A program made the translations under genes and the position numbers. Positions 23,347 through 34,145 of a stretch of 64,000 bases of DNA are shown in pieces. The notes beneath the pieces were generated by a model. The model was not told where the DNA came from. It saw only the letters and a list, made by a program, of their open reading frames with translations, and searched no databases. The stretch spans positions 739,538-803,537 of the forward strand of contig UESW01004375.1 in the NCBI GenBank assembly GCA_900491605.1, in the 5' to 3' direction. Numbering within the stretch: the stretch's first letter is position 1; each line of letters starts with the position of its first letter. This stretch comes from Calamus simplicifolius (taxonomy: Eukaryota > Streptophyta > Magnoliopsida > Arecales > Arecaceae).

Positions 23347-24212
23347 TGATGATGCCCGGTCACTGGTAACAAACGTCAGAGGGCTCTGTGAGAGACTGCA
23401 AAAAGTTTCGGGACCGGAGGTTACTCTGGCGAGGACCCTCCGACGAGCAAGTCAGTGACTGAAGTCACAACCATAAGCTTGTGAAAGCTCGTAAAGGGAA
23501 GGCTCAGAGATTGGGATGTTCTCCGAGTGTTTTGGGTGTGCTCAGTGTATCTTACCTTGCCCAGATCCTTCTTACCTTTTAAGGACCCTTGGTTTTCGTC
23601 TGAAGATTAGCCACATGGGAGTCCGTGGAGAAGAATGTCTGCTAAACTCATGGTGATTACGTGAGTTCGGACATGGTTAGTGGGCATGGTCCTATCGGGC
23701 GCATGGGTCAGATAGTTGGTGGGCCTGGTCCCATCGGGCGCATGGATCAGGTGGTTGGTGGGCTTGATCCCATCGGGCACGTGGGTAAGGTAGTTGGTGG
23801 GCCTGATTTCGTCGGGCTCATGGGTCAGGTGGTTGGTGTGCTTTGGCTCACGTGGGGGCCACGTGGGCATTGCGGAGCGGGGCCGCTGAAGAGCGAGGCC
23901 ACTTTGGAGAAGTGGGGCCATCGAGGCCGTCATGGAGAAGCGGGAGCGGGGCGCTTTGGAGAGAAGGGACCGCCGAGGCCGCCTTAGAGAAGCGGGGGCC
24001 GCTTTGGAGAAGAGGGGCCGCCGAAGTTATCTTGGAGAAGCAGAGGCCGCTGAGGAGCAAGATCGCTTTGGAGAAGAGGGCCGCCGAGGCCACCTTGGAG
24101 AAGCGAAGGCCGCTGAAGAGCGGAGGCTACCTTGGAGAAGCGAAGGTCGTCTTGATTTCTGTCATCAGTTAGCCCTATCCTTAGCACTTACGTGGCACCA
24201 CTGGCCATATCA
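23347..24212 (-). repeat. 5' LTR of Tat-like element
   Basis: It begins TGATGATGCCC and ends CCATATCA on the plus strand and pairs with 4834-5832. About 23870-24150 holds the same GC-rich minisatellite as the other LTR, with fewer units. Confidence 0.88.
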
Positions 24213-24244
24213 ATAACTAAATTAATCTCTCACAAAAAAAAAAA

Positions 24245-24640
24245 AAACAACCATAAGCATTAGGATTCACCAGTTTAACTAAGGCAGCAAGAAAATTAGA
24301 TTGCAGAGCATTTGAAGCTAACCAATTGACCACCAAGTTGCCTTCTCTGTCAATATAAGAAGTCTTGGAAGATAAAATTGGTCCCTTAAGCTACCATATA
24401 TCTTTGAACAAAGAATTAGATTGATGAGTATGACATTGATCTAATAATAATCCACTTAAACATAATAATTAACAAGTCCTCTTCCAACTATACTAGAGCA
24501 GTATGGAATTTAAAAATTATCGTACATCAACTCTTCCAAGAATAACACAAATTGAACCATCCCTATAACCTCTACTAACAAAAGTGGCAGCAACCGTAGA
24601 ACAATTTACAACATTATTTCCTTTATGTAATGCCCTACTA
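24245..24640 (-). pseudogene. Ancient LINE RNase H relic, unit A copy
   Basis: The minus-strand translation near 24290-24355 gives YIDREGNLVVNWLASNALQS, and near 24560-24600 gives TFVSRGYRDGS. These match the plant LINE RNase H pattern (HIYREANSAVDW; FVIRGHHGD). The relic is much more decayed than the LINEs at 40-55 kb. The same relic is at 39540-40081 in unit B, so it predates the duplication. Confidence 0.65.
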
Positions 24641-24727
24641 TAATAACAGAAAAAATATTGTTATTCAAATTTTTGCTATTAATTAACTCAAGCAAACTTC
24701 TAGGATTTTGAAACTGCTGTAATGGGC

Positions 24728-24754
24728 TATATATATATATATATATATATATAT
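24728..24754. repeat. (TA)n microsatellite
   Basis: Pure TA dinucleotide run inside duplicated segment A2; the unit B copy at about 49185 has only a short version. Confidence 0.95.
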
Positions 24755-25411
24755 GATAGGTGAAGAAAAATTAGAGCGGGTTTGGTTTTCAAGAAATTCT
24801 TATTTATATAAAAAAAAAAATATTTATAAAATATATTTGGTGATTAAAAATTATGATTTTTTTAAGAAAAATAATTTTAAAATAACAAAAACTAGAAAAA
24901 GCTTCAAAATATTTTATCTTTTTCATCAAAAAAAAAAAGGCAAAGAAAATAAGTTTTATCCTCATCAATCAACGATGTATTTTTAGGAAATAAAAATAAA
25001 AATAGAAAACATCCCAAAAACTTAAAGGCGGTCTTATTCTTTAAATAATAAATTGAAGTGGTGATGGTTTTATTTATTTATTTATTTATTCTCAGCATGG
25101 AATGGGAAGAGAATTGACTTATAGTTTATACAACAACCATGACTAGCGCTTAGACTTTGGAAAGTGGAAAAATGGAGGCCATTTTAAGTGCCCACCACGC
25201 CCGATGTAACGTTCAAAATTTGACCACCAGGTCGAGGTACAAGCGCACGCGGTTTCTTCAACCAGGCCTCGACTTCGTGGCTAAAACTATAGTCTATAAG
25301 AAGCGAGCGCGTGGAGGCACGAGAAGAGCGATTCAAATACGGGGGTACTTCCATGACAAGGAACATGTCGACGGGTAGACCGACATGACCGAGTTGGTAA
25401 AAATTTCGGCT

Positions 25412-27101
25412 TGTTCAAACGCTCAATCGTCTCTTTTGGATGTCAGAATGGAGATGCTTTTGAATTCTTGCTTCGGATTGCTGCAAAGAAGTTTTGAGAC
25501 CGGAAAGGATTTCTGATGGGACCCTTCGACGGCCAAGTTAGTGACTGAAGTAACAGCTAAAAAGGGCTTGAGTGAGCCCTTTTTAGTGTAGAAAGAGGAA
25601 TCTTAGGAGGAGGGATTCCTTCCTGGATGCTGAGATGGCGATTTTGGGGGTTATCGCGCATACCTGTTTACTAGGTGGATTCACCTTTTTATAGGGGTTG
25701 ATCCTGGCATGATCACATGGGATTGCGTGGGTCGGTTGTTGGGTAGTGGGTCCTGTCCCATCAGCCGGCGGGGCTGTTGAGTTGTTGGATCTGGCGCTGT
25801 CGGGCGGCACGCGTCTGGCGTTGTCGGGCGGCACGCATCAGAGAGGCGGTTTCTTGAACCGCTGGGGCTGATATGGCGGGAACTAGGGAATCCCGTCTTA
25901 TCAGGGCCGAGCCGGGTCGACCCGAGATGGCTGGGGCCCATCCCGCTAGCAAGACAGTACCGGGACGGACCGAATCGGTGGACTTGGCGATGCCGGGACC
26001 GAGACGGGCTGACCAGGGATGGCCTTGGCCGACTCGGTGGAACTGGAGACGCCAGGGCCGAGTCGGGCCGGCCGAGGATGGCCCTGGCCGACTCGGCGGG
26101 ACTGGAGACGCCGGGGCCGAGTCGGGCCGGCCGGGGATGGCCCTGGCCGACTCGGTGGGACTGGAGACGCCGGGGCCGAGTCGGGCCGGCCGGGGATGGC
26201 CTTGGCCGACTCGGCGGGACTGGAGACGTGGAGAAAGTGTCGGGGGCGACTTGCTTGGAAGTAGGGGCCGGCTAGGAAGATGCCGGGGCCGTCTGCGAAG
26301 TGCCGGGGCCGACTGGGAAGTGCCGGGGCCACCGGAAGTGCCGGGGCCGCCTAGCTTGGAGGCGTCGGGGGCCGGCTAGGAGAGTGCGGGCCGCCTGGGA
26401 AGGTGCCGGGGCCGGCTAGCTTGGACACGCTGGGGCCGGCTGGGAAGATGCTGGGGGCGCCTGGGAGGTGCCGGGGCCGCTAGCTTGGAGATCGGGGCCG
26501 GCTAGGAGAGTGCTGAGGCCGGCTAGGAAGTTGCCGGGCCGCTTGGGAAGGTGCCGGGGCCGCCTAGCTTGGAGACGTAGGGGGCCGCCCAGCTTGGAGG
26601 TGCCGGCCTTGGAGGTGTCGGCCTTTGGGGTGCCGGCCTTGGAGCTGCCGTCTTGGGGCCGTCGGTCATAGAGCCATCGGTTATGGAGCCATCGGTCTTG
26701 GAGGTGTCGGCCTTTGGGGCCATCGGTCTTGGAGCCGTCGGTCTTGGAGGTGTCGGCCTTTGGGCCGTTGATCTTGGAGCCGTCGATCTTGGAGCCATCG
26801 CCTTTGGGGCCGTCGGCCTTGAAGGTGCCGGTCTTGGAGATGCGGTCTTGGGGCCGTCGATCATGGAGCCGTCGGTCTTGGAGGTGTCAGCCTTTGAGGC
26901 CATCGATCTTGGAGCCATCGGTCTTGGAGGTGTCGGCCTTTGGGGCCGTCGGTCTTGGAGGTGCCGGTCTTGGAGGTGTCGGCCTTTGGGGCCGTCGGTC
27001 TTGGAGCCGTCGACCTTTGGGGCCATCGGTCTTGGAGGTGTCGGCCTTTGGGGCCATCCAAAAAAAAATTTTATTCTCCATGGGGTCAACTGGCTCCATC
27101 A
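25412..27101 (-). repeat. 3' LTR, GC-rich with three minisatellites
   Basis: Opening block to 25900 shares GACGGCCAAGTTAGTGACTG, GTGAGCCCTTTTTAGTG and TTTTTATAGGGGTTGATCC with the other LTR. About 26030-26228 holds roughly three 59-bp units starting GACTCGGYGGRACTGGAGA. About 26270-26590 holds GTGCCGGGGCCG/GGCTAGGA units. About 26590-27055 holds units of about 45 bp with GGTCTTGGAGGTGTCGGCC. It ends ACTGGCTCCATCA. Long frames on both strands are array translations. Confidence 0.88.
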
Positions 27102-27120
27102 AATGCCCCCATACTCCTTG
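27102..27120 (-). other. Polypurine tract of the non-autonomous element
   Basis: Minus strand CAAGGAGTATGGGGGCATT abuts the LTR start TGATGGAG, like the Tat polypurine tract at 5833-5850. Confidence 0.65.
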
Positions 27121-27244
27121 AGCTTGCGTGCCCTGCATCAGCTAAGCGAAAGGAGTGTAGAACTTCAAGAAATTTTTTGGAGGCAAATTGATTACCTCAC
27201 GCCCGCCACTGAAAGCAGCGTATGCTAACTTTTTTGGGGGGACG

Positions 27245-28055
27245 CTCGTCAGTTAGCCGTTGAGGCTAAGATGAAGCCGATGAGGAAAAGTTGAGGCCGT
27301 CGAGAACCTTTTGAACCCGGAGGGTGACCAGAGGGTGCTTGGGCCAGGCTCAGGTGCCTCTTTCTTTAAAGAGATTGGTCTCCTTCTGCAGGGTTGATCT
27401 GCCCCCCCAGGAAACTCTGTTGATTGGAATCCGCAGGTCTTGAGCTTGAGGGTGCCGACACGGGCCGGTCTTGGGTGCCGACACGGAGACCGGTCTTTGG
27501 TGCCGACGGGTCGGTCTTTGTTGCCGATGCAGAGTCGGTCTTTGTTGGTTTTCCTGTAACGCATTCAGACACTAATGAAAAGAAACTTTTTTCCCAGTGT
27601 AGTATACTTAGCTCTTTCGTAGCTGTTTGCCTTCGCGGGTCTTTGGTGCCGACGCGGAGTTGGACTTTGTTGGTTTTCCTGTAACACATTCAGATACTAA
27701 TGAAAAGAAACTTTTTTCTTAGTGTAGTATACTTAGCTTTTTTGCAGCTGTTTGCCTTCGTGGTCTTTGGTGCCGACGCGGAGTCGGTCTTTGTTGCCGA
27801 CGCGGAGTCGGTCTTTGTTGCCGATGCGGAGTCGGTCTTTGTGCCGATGCGGAGTCGGTCTTTGTGCCGATGCGGAGTCGGTCTTTGTTGCCGACGCGGA
27901 GTCGTCTTTGGTGCCTGGCTGGCCCAGGGCTTTTTGACGCCAAAGCGAGGTTGGCCTTAGATGTTGATGCAAGGTAGGCCTTCCCTGCATGACATTTTTA
28001 AGTATTAATGAAAGAAAACCGTCTTAAGTGCGGTGTACTTAGCTTTTGTAGCGAG
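27245..28055 (-). repeat. Nested tandem repeats in the 3' internal region
   Basis: Units of 24-26 bp based on GCCGACGCGGAGTCGGTCTTTG occur three times at about 27476-27548 and six times at about 27771-27912. They sit between three copies of a longer unit, recognised by ACTAATGAAAAGAAACTTTTTT and CAGTGTAGTATACTTAGC (near 27570, 27697 and, more decayed, 28000). This is the position occupied by the 142-bp array in the autonomous Tat element. Confidence 0.85.
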
Positions 28056-28158
28056 CGGATCACTAGCCCACTGGTGCAGCTATCGTGGGCGACATGAGAG
28101 GCTTGGGTGCCGCTGAGTGGCCCCCGAGCATTGCTTCTGCATTCATGAACTGCTACTT

Positions 28159-28554
28159 TCAAAGCTTGATCTTACCGGAGCCGTGGTCGGGGGACCACGG
28201 CCGCTTGGGGGGCTCGTAGCGAGGCTTCCTAGGGGAAGCTGGGCGTCGGCTGGTCTCGCGCCGACCAGCCTCCCGTCGAGGGGAACCTCCTCTCGCTGAC
28301 TGCTGACTGGCGGGGGGAGCGGTTTGGTGCTGAGTGGCCACGGACTACTGCTGCTGGAGCCCGTGAACCATGGCGGTGAGATTCTGGACTTGCTGGAAGA
28401 GGGTTGCCAGCTGCTCCGCTGTTTGGACAGCGGTCCGGCGGTGGGCCGGCAACGGAGGGTTGGTAGCAGGGGGATCGGCCTCCTGCTGCCTAGCTGGCGG
28501 GAGGAGCCCCGCCGGACAGCTGACAAAGGCATCCTGAGCTCGCGTCACCACCAT
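28159..28554 (-). pseudogene. Gag N-terminus relic of non-autonomous element
   Basis: The frame starts at 28554 on the minus strand (MVVTRAQDAFVSC), runs to FQQVQNLTAMVHGLQQQ, meets a TAG at complement 28342-28344, and continues in frame as SVATQHQTAPPASQQ to 28159. The Tat gag start at about 23020-23270 has the parallel words VHTLTMMVHGLQ and MATQHQP. The stop stands where the Tat copy has Gln. The rest of gag is missing. Confidence 0.75.
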
Positions 28555-28627
28555 GGCTTCTGGAAGAAGAGAGGGGACGAAAGATGTAGCTCAGGGAGAA
28601 CGTTCGCTACTTTTTCTTATCCTCCTA

Positions 28628-28639
28628 CCTGGCGTGCCA
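28628..28639 (-). other. Primer binding site of non-autonomous element
   Basis: The minus strand reads TGGCACGCCAGG beside the LTR edge at 28643. It differs from the Tat site (TGGCGCACCAGG) by swapped central bases, so the two elements may use different tRNAs or one site may have mutated. Confidence 0.65.
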
Positions 28640-28642
28640 ATC

Positions 28643-30671
28643 TGATGACGCTCAATCACCTCTCCTGGACGTCGGGAACGGAGGCGCTTCTCGAATCCTC
28701 GCTTCGCCGGGTTGCCTGCAAAGAAGTCCCGGACCGGAGGGGGTCTCCGGCGGGACCCTCCGACGGCCAAGTTAGTGACTGAGGTCACAGCTGAAGAAGG
28801 GCTCGAGTGAGCCCTTTTTAGTGTAGAAAGAGGGGTCTCAGGGAGGAGGGATTCCTTCCTGGATGCTGAGATGGCGATTTTGGGGGTTATCGCGCATACC
28901 TGTTTACTGGGTGGATTCACCTTTTTATAGGGGTTGATCCTGGAATGATCACGTGGGATTGCGTGAGGTCGGTTGTTGGGTAGGTGGGTCCTGTCCCATC
29001 AGCCGCAGGGCTGTTGAGTTATCGGATCTGGCTGTCGGGTGGCGCATCTGGCGTTGTCGGGCGCGCATCAGAGAGGCGGTTTCTTGAACGCTGGGGCTGA
29101 TCTGGCGGGAACTGTGGAATCCCGTCTTATCAGGGCCGAGCCGGGTCGACCCGAGATGGCTGAAGCCCATCCCGCTGGCAAGGCAGTGCCGGGGCGGGGC
29201 CGAATCGGTGGACTTGGCGACGCCGGGGCCGAGACGGGCCGCCAAGGATGGCCTTGGCCGACTCGGCGGAACTGGAGACGCCGGGCCGATTCAGGCCGGC
29301 CGGGGATGGCCCTGGCCGACTCGGCGGGACTGGAGATGCCGGGGCCGAGTCGGGCCGGCCGGGGATGGCCTGGCCGACTCGGCGGGACTGGAGATGCCGG
29401 GGCCGAGTCGGGCTGGCCGGGGATGGCCTTGGCCGACTCGGCGAGACTGGAGATGCCGGGGCCGAGTCGGGCCGGCCAGGATGGCCTTGGCCGACTCGGT
29501 GGGACTGGAGACGGGGGCCGAGTCGGGCCGGCCGGGGATGGCCTTGGCCGACTCGGTGGGACTGGAGATGCCGGGGCCGAGTCGGGCCGGCCTGGGATGG
29601 CCTTGGCCGACTCGGCAGGACTGGAGAGGCCAGGGCCGAGTCGGGCCGGCCGGGGATGGCCTTGGCCGACTCGGCGGGATTGGAGGCCGGGGCTGAGTCG
29701 GGCCAGCCGGGGATGGCCTTGGCCGACTCGGCGGGACTGGAGACGTGGAGAAAGTGTCGGGGCCGACTTGCTTGGAGAAGTAAGGGCCGGCTAGGAAGAT
29801 GCGGGGCCGTCTGCGAAGTGCAGGGGCCGGCTGGGAAGTGCCGGGGCCGATCGGGAAGTGCCGGGGCCGCCTAGCTTGGAGGTGTCGGGGGCCGGCTAGG
29901 AGAGTGCGGGGCCGGCAGCTTGGACACGCCGGGGCCGGCTGGGAAGATGCCGGGGGCACCTGGGAGGTGCCGGGGCCGCCTAGCTTGGAGACGCCGGGGG
30001 CCGGCTAGGAGAGTGCTGAGGCCGGCTAGGAAGTTGCGGGTCGCTTGGGAAGGTGCCGGGGCCGCCTAGCTTGAGACGTAGGGGGCCGCCCAGCTTGGAG
30101 GTGCCGGCCTTGGAGGTATCGGCCTTTGGGGCCGGCCTTGGGGGTGCCGCCTTGGAGCTGCCGGTCTTGGGGCCGTCGGTCATGGAGCCGGTCTTGGAGG
30201 TGTCGGCCTTTGGGGCCGTCGGTCTTGGAGCCGTCGGTCTTGGAGGTGTCGGCCTTTGGATCTTGGAGCCGTCGGTCTTGGAGGTGGCCTTTGGTCAGTT
30301 GGAGGTGCCGGTCTTGGAGCTGCCAGTCTTGGGGCCGTCGGTCATGGAGCCGTCGGTCTTGGAGGTGTCGGCCTTTGGGGCCGTCGATCTTGGAGCCGTC
30401 GGTCTTGGAGGTGTCGGCCTTTGGGGCCGTCGGTCTTGGAGGTGCCGGTCTTGGAGGTGTCGGCTTTGGGGCCGTCGGTCTTGGAGGTGCCGGTCTTGGA
30501 GCTGCCGGTCATGGGGCCGTCGGTCATAGAGCCGTCGGCCTTTGGGGCCGTCGGTCTTGAAGGTGTCGGCCTTTGGGACCGTCGGTCTTGGAGCCATCGG
30601 TCTTGAAGGTGTCAGCCTTTGGGGCCATCCAAAAAAAAAATTATTCTCCATGGGGTCAACTGGCTCCATCA
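28643..30671 (-). repeat. 5' LTR, minisatellite expanded
   Basis: It pairs with 25412-27101 but is 339 bp longer. The 59-bp array (about 29265-29740) has about eight units here against three in the other LTR. The GGTCTTGGAGGTGTCGG array spans about 30100-30630. It ends ACTGGCTCCATCA at 30671. Confidence 0.9.
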
Positions 30672-30739
30672 AAAATGTTTGAAGTGGATTTGTAGGTTTA
30701 ATATTTATTATTCATAAAATTGATGGAGCTATATTGGCG

Positions 30740-30920
30740 GTGAAAGGTTTTGGCTTTTTAGACTTCTTTGTTTCTCTAATCAAGTTTATGCAGCTTGAAC
30801 AAGCATTTTCTATGCCATTCTGATATTTTGTGCTCATAGTCTCTTCATTGAGGGAGACTCACTTACTGTCATCCGATGGCTCAGACAGGACTGCTACGAT
30901 CATATTTCAATCAATCCTAT
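30740..30920 (+). pseudogene. LINE RNase H fragment
   Basis: The plus strand near 30841-30916 reads LFIEGDSLTVIRWLRQDCYD, matching the plant LINE RNase H core (IEGDSxxxIxWL in the LINEs at 47.6 and 49.7 kb). Just upstream a decayed YAAxTSIFYAILIF matches YAAWAGISYAFQIL. No other LINE part is attached, and the LTR at 30921 cuts it on the right. Confidence 0.7.
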
Positions 30921-31461
30921 TGAAAAATAATTTTGTTCTTTCAAAAAATATCCTTCCTAGAAATTGCTAGAGAATTAATTTTTAGAAATGTAATTACAAA
31001 ATATAAACGAAATATAAAAAGAATCTATGAATCTAAACAGGATCGAGGCATGTTAGACACCGTCCTAAGGATTAGATTTTTGCCCCTTCGTGTAGGTTAT
31101 TGGCGATCTATCCCCAAGGTACAATGATTCGGGCCGATCCGATTCTCTTACCATGAGCACGATCGCGTAGAGGTGCAACGCAATGATTACCTTCAGATGC
31201 TCATAAAAAGATTAATAAAAAATATAATAAAATGAGATAAATAAATCATAATAGGGTTACTCAAAACTATTCTATAATTAATTCATACCTCAATCTTCTG
31301 AATCCCGGCCCATAATGACCTTAAAGGCCTGATAGCCTCCTAAATCTAAGTCATTTCTGGACGTTCATCAACGTTAACGAACGCAAAACGTTCACGAGCA
31401 TTCATCAACCATTTAATGCTCGCATGGCCCCTTTATTATTTTTTTAACTTTTTTTTTAACA
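30921..31461 (-). repeat. LTR of a third element family
   Basis: It starts TGAAAAATAATTTTG and ends TTTTTTTAACA. The first 370 bp recur at 33766-34143. The right end is followed by AATCCCCCACAAA, which on the minus strand is a G-rich polypurine tract, so this is probably the 3' LTR of a minus-strand element. I cannot name the family. Confidence 0.65.
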
Positions 31462-32170
31462 ATCCCCCACAAAAGTTTTAAATAAAAAAATAAATATAAC
31501 ACAAAATTTTGGGAATGTTATAATGCGTAATAGGTGAGGTGTCCTATAGACTTGAACCTTACTTAGTATTGATTGTATATATCCATAGTGGATTGATCTT
31601 GAACTAGGTCCTTTGACTCAAGCTTCTACTAATCACACATACAATATGAATCAATTTGATTTACGTGGTCAGCGCATATTAAAGGCCTTGTGCTTAGTAC
31701 CTTAATTTTTTACGGTAATTCTTTTAAGGTTAGCCAAACCTTTAGTCACGGCTTAATATGACGATTCTCATATAGGTGAATCCTCCAAGGATATTTGTGA
31801 CAATACCCTGCAGATAACCTACCTCGGATCCATTAAAGGTATGACTCAACCTTACACAAATTTATTTTGTCACTTTATAAGAGCACTCATCATAGAAATG
31901 AATTTTTTTTTAAAAAAATTTATGTTCTAACACGATCACTCAATCAGCTTCATTTCTATCACATTGAACTCATTCATGGGATTTCCAATCACAGAGATTG
32001 GGTATTCACTACTGGTGACCAAATAATGGGCTTAAGCCCCATCCCCCTCGATGAATCTAGGACTCTACTCCTAGATAACTCATTGATTAATTGATCTATT
32101 AAATTTTTCTCAAACTTGACAAATTCTAAGAAGATAACATTATTTTTGGGCTAGACCTCAAATAAGAGAA
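31462..32170 (-). other. Probable internal remnant of that LTR element
   Basis: The polypurine tract TTTGTGGGGGATT (minus) opens the stretch. The rest is non-coding by eye with no gag or pol word. The right limit is a guess from a change in texture. Confidence 0.35.
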
Positions 32171-33765
32171 TTAAATAAAGATATATTTTGAGCAATAACG
32201 TGCATGCTTTTTGAAATGGACCATCTGTCTTAATCAAACATAAGAACTTGAAGAAAATGTTTGTTGAACATGGGCAGAAGTTGAACCGCTGACATGCAAT
32301 ATTGGGTGGTAAAGCAAAAGATTGAATTGCATGACCAAATTAGCAAAGCAATGACACCATACTAAGTCAGTCCAGAATATCGCTTTTGGGGTACAAAAGT
32401 CTCAGCTGAAACCAATTCAACAGATGTTTATTATCCAACTAACTTATTAAAACAACACTGATTTTGTAATTGATTTGTAGCTTTGTTGTCTAATTTAGTT
32501 CTCATGAGATCTGCATTTCCATGCCAGGTAAAATTTTATTGTCATAACCATGATATGCCATACCGATAGGTACTGTCCCACACCAAGTGTGTTGTACCAT
32601 ATTTGTAATAACGGTGCATATCAAGTCTTGGTAGACTGAATTGAACAATGTACCGAGATAGCGAACCTTGGTTATAACTTTTAAAAGTTCAACTCAACAA
32701 ACATTCAGTGTCTTTGAACAATGGTATTATGGTTTCTAGTTAGATATAAGAAGCAAGCGTGTTTAAGCATATTTGAATTTTACTGTTACTGTAACTTAAG
32801 TAAATTACCATATTACATATATTGTAGCAGATTTGTGCAATTGTTGTTGTCATAAGGCATTCATGGCAGAACAAAGCACTAAATAACATAAACAAGAATA
32901 GCAATTTTAAATTCTCTGAATCATTAGTAGTGGCCAGAGTCCAACCATAACCTCCAAAAGAAAAGAATGAAACTCATCAACAATAACAAGATAGCCGATG
33001 AGTCATTACATACCTGAACAGTAATGTCTTGTCCCAGCTACATGGGTTTGGTAACACTCCATATTGATCTTGTTCAGACTATACAATTAACCAAAGAACT
33101 AAACTGCACCTAGTTTTTCTTTAACCTAAGCTAAACCTTGTGTGTGTGGATGTAGTGTCACAGGTCAAAGAAATCCACATTCACACGTAAAAATATGAAT
33201 CGTAACTGCATCATATGGTTTTTATAATTTAAATATAAGAAAAACATCAAACTGCTATCACGAAAGAAGAGAAAAAAATTCAGGAACTCAAGAAATTAAA
33301 CGACTTGAGAAACCAGAAATCAAATCAGATAAAAAAATCATATCAAGTTTGGTGTGCTTATACCAGTTCCGAAGAAAATGATAGCGACTCCTCATCAATG
33401 ATCGCAATGAAGGAAACCCAAGGCCAATTTGGATGGGCAACCAGGAAAAAGAAAGGTGAGAAAATGTGTGAAAATGGAGAGAATTTTCCCCTCCGCCCAC
33501 CATCCCCCTATCGTCCATCGATCTGGAATAGCGGCTCCGAAACAGGAGTTGTGTCGAGGGCCTAGATCACTCTTGACTTTCATCCCTTCTTCCCTACTAG
33601 ATAACAACAACTAGAGCTCACAAAAGATTGGTCAATAATGTATTTAGGCTTGATAACTATATTTTAGTCATATAACTTTAAAGAAAACAAAAATCTTCTG
33701 CAAAAATTGATCATAGCAAAAGATTTAAATCTAGCAATTTTCAGGAAAATCTGATCTTTAGCTGT
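32171..33765. other. Unassigned sequence with a small GC-richer island
   Basis: Mostly AT-rich. The part 33290-33615 is richer in GC and open for 60-86 codons in several frames on both strands (for example minus 33288-33518 and 33395-33610), like a gene-edge fragment. I recognise no domain and no splice structure, so I do not call a gene. Confidence 0.3.
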
Positions 33766-34143
33766 TGAAAAATATTTTGTTCTTTCAAAAAATATCGTTC
33801 CTAGAAATTGCTAGAGAATTAATTTTTAGAAATATAATTGCAAAATATAAACGAAATATAAAAATAATCTATGAATCTAAGCCAGGATCAAGGCGTGTTA
33901 GATACTACCCTAAAGATCAGATTTTTATCCCTTCGTGCAGGTTATTGGCGATCTATTCTCAAGGTATAACGACTCGGCTCGATCCGATCCTTCTACCATG
34001 AGCACAATCGCATTGAGGTGCAACACAATGATTATCTTTAGATGCCCATGAAATGATCAATAAAAAATAGAAATAAAATGAGATAAAATAAATCATAGGA
34101 CTACTCAAAATTATTCTACGATTGATTCATACCTTAATCTGAA
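33766..34143 (-). repeat. Truncated second copy of the 30921 LTR
   Basis: It matches the first 370 bp of 30921-31461, including TTCCTAGAAATTGCTAGAG, GTTATTGGCGATCTAT and ACCATGAGCAC. Similarity stops near GAATCC at about 34143. No primer site is seen at its inner edge, so it may be a separate truncated insertion and not the partner LTR. Confidence 0.75.
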
Positions 34144-34145
34144 TC

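Larger units (their letters stand above)
4834..24212 (-). mobile_element. Tat-like Ty3/gypsy retrotransposon (minus), split by copia
   Basis: This is a minus-strand element of about 9.5 kb once the 9.9 kb nested copia (7796-17711) is removed. The order on the minus strand is 5' LTR (23347-24212), primer binding site, gag, protease, RT, RNase H, a second RNase H, integrase, a 142-bp tandem array, an antisense ORF relic, a polypurine tract and the 3' LTR (4834-5832). Integrase after two RNase H domains, with an antisense ORF near the 3' LTR, is the arrangement known from the plant Tat lineage. Coding parts contain stops and frameshifts, so the copy is dead. The left edge is approximate: the first bases of the left LTR have diverged. 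An 11-bp word TAACTAAATTA flanks both sides (4817-4827 and 24214-24224). Confidence 0.9.
24213..25404 (+). repeat. Duplicated segment A2 (pairs with parts of 39500-55900)
   Basis: This aligns with unit B in three blocks: 24213-24600 with 39500-39893, 24600-24975 with 49066-49430, and 25140-25400 with 55610-55900. Shared words include TCTCACAAAA...ACAACCATA, ACCATATATCTT, ATCTAGGATTTTGAAACT, GATTAGAGC and CCGACATGACYGAGTT. The unit B copy is split at these joints by two LINEs, so the order confirms a duplicated locus. The right end is cut by the non-autonomous LTR element at 25412. A short frame at 25157-25378 is not conserved in unit B, so I do not call a gene. Confidence 0.85.
25412..30671 (-). 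mobile_element. Non-autonomous Tat-related LTR element
   Basis: Two direct repeats, 25412-27101 and 28643-30671, flank only 1.54 kb of internal DNA. On the minus strand the LTR begins TGATGGAGCCAG and is followed by TGGCACGCCAGG as primer site (complement 28628-28639). A gag N-terminal relic and a polypurine tract next to the left LTR follow. The layout and the start of gag resemble the Tat element at 4834-24212, but there is no protease, RT or integrase. It would have moved only with enzymes from a relative. AAAAT follows the right LTR (30672-30676) and also occurs at 25400-25404, a possible target duplication if the left LTR has an altered edge. Confidence 0.82.

Noticed and set aside
25157..25378. 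73-codon frame in duplicated segment A2
   Set aside because: The unit B copy (55670-55870) has indels that destroy the frame, so no coding constraint is visible.
25873..27228. Open frames up to 191 codons on both strands
   Set aside because: Same reason: GC-rich LTR arrays with few stops.
29039..29874. Plus-strand open frames of 160-250 codons, rich in Gly, Arg and Trp
   Set aside because: They translate the 59-bp minisatellite in the LTR in several frames and on both strands; the repeat, not selection, keeps them open.
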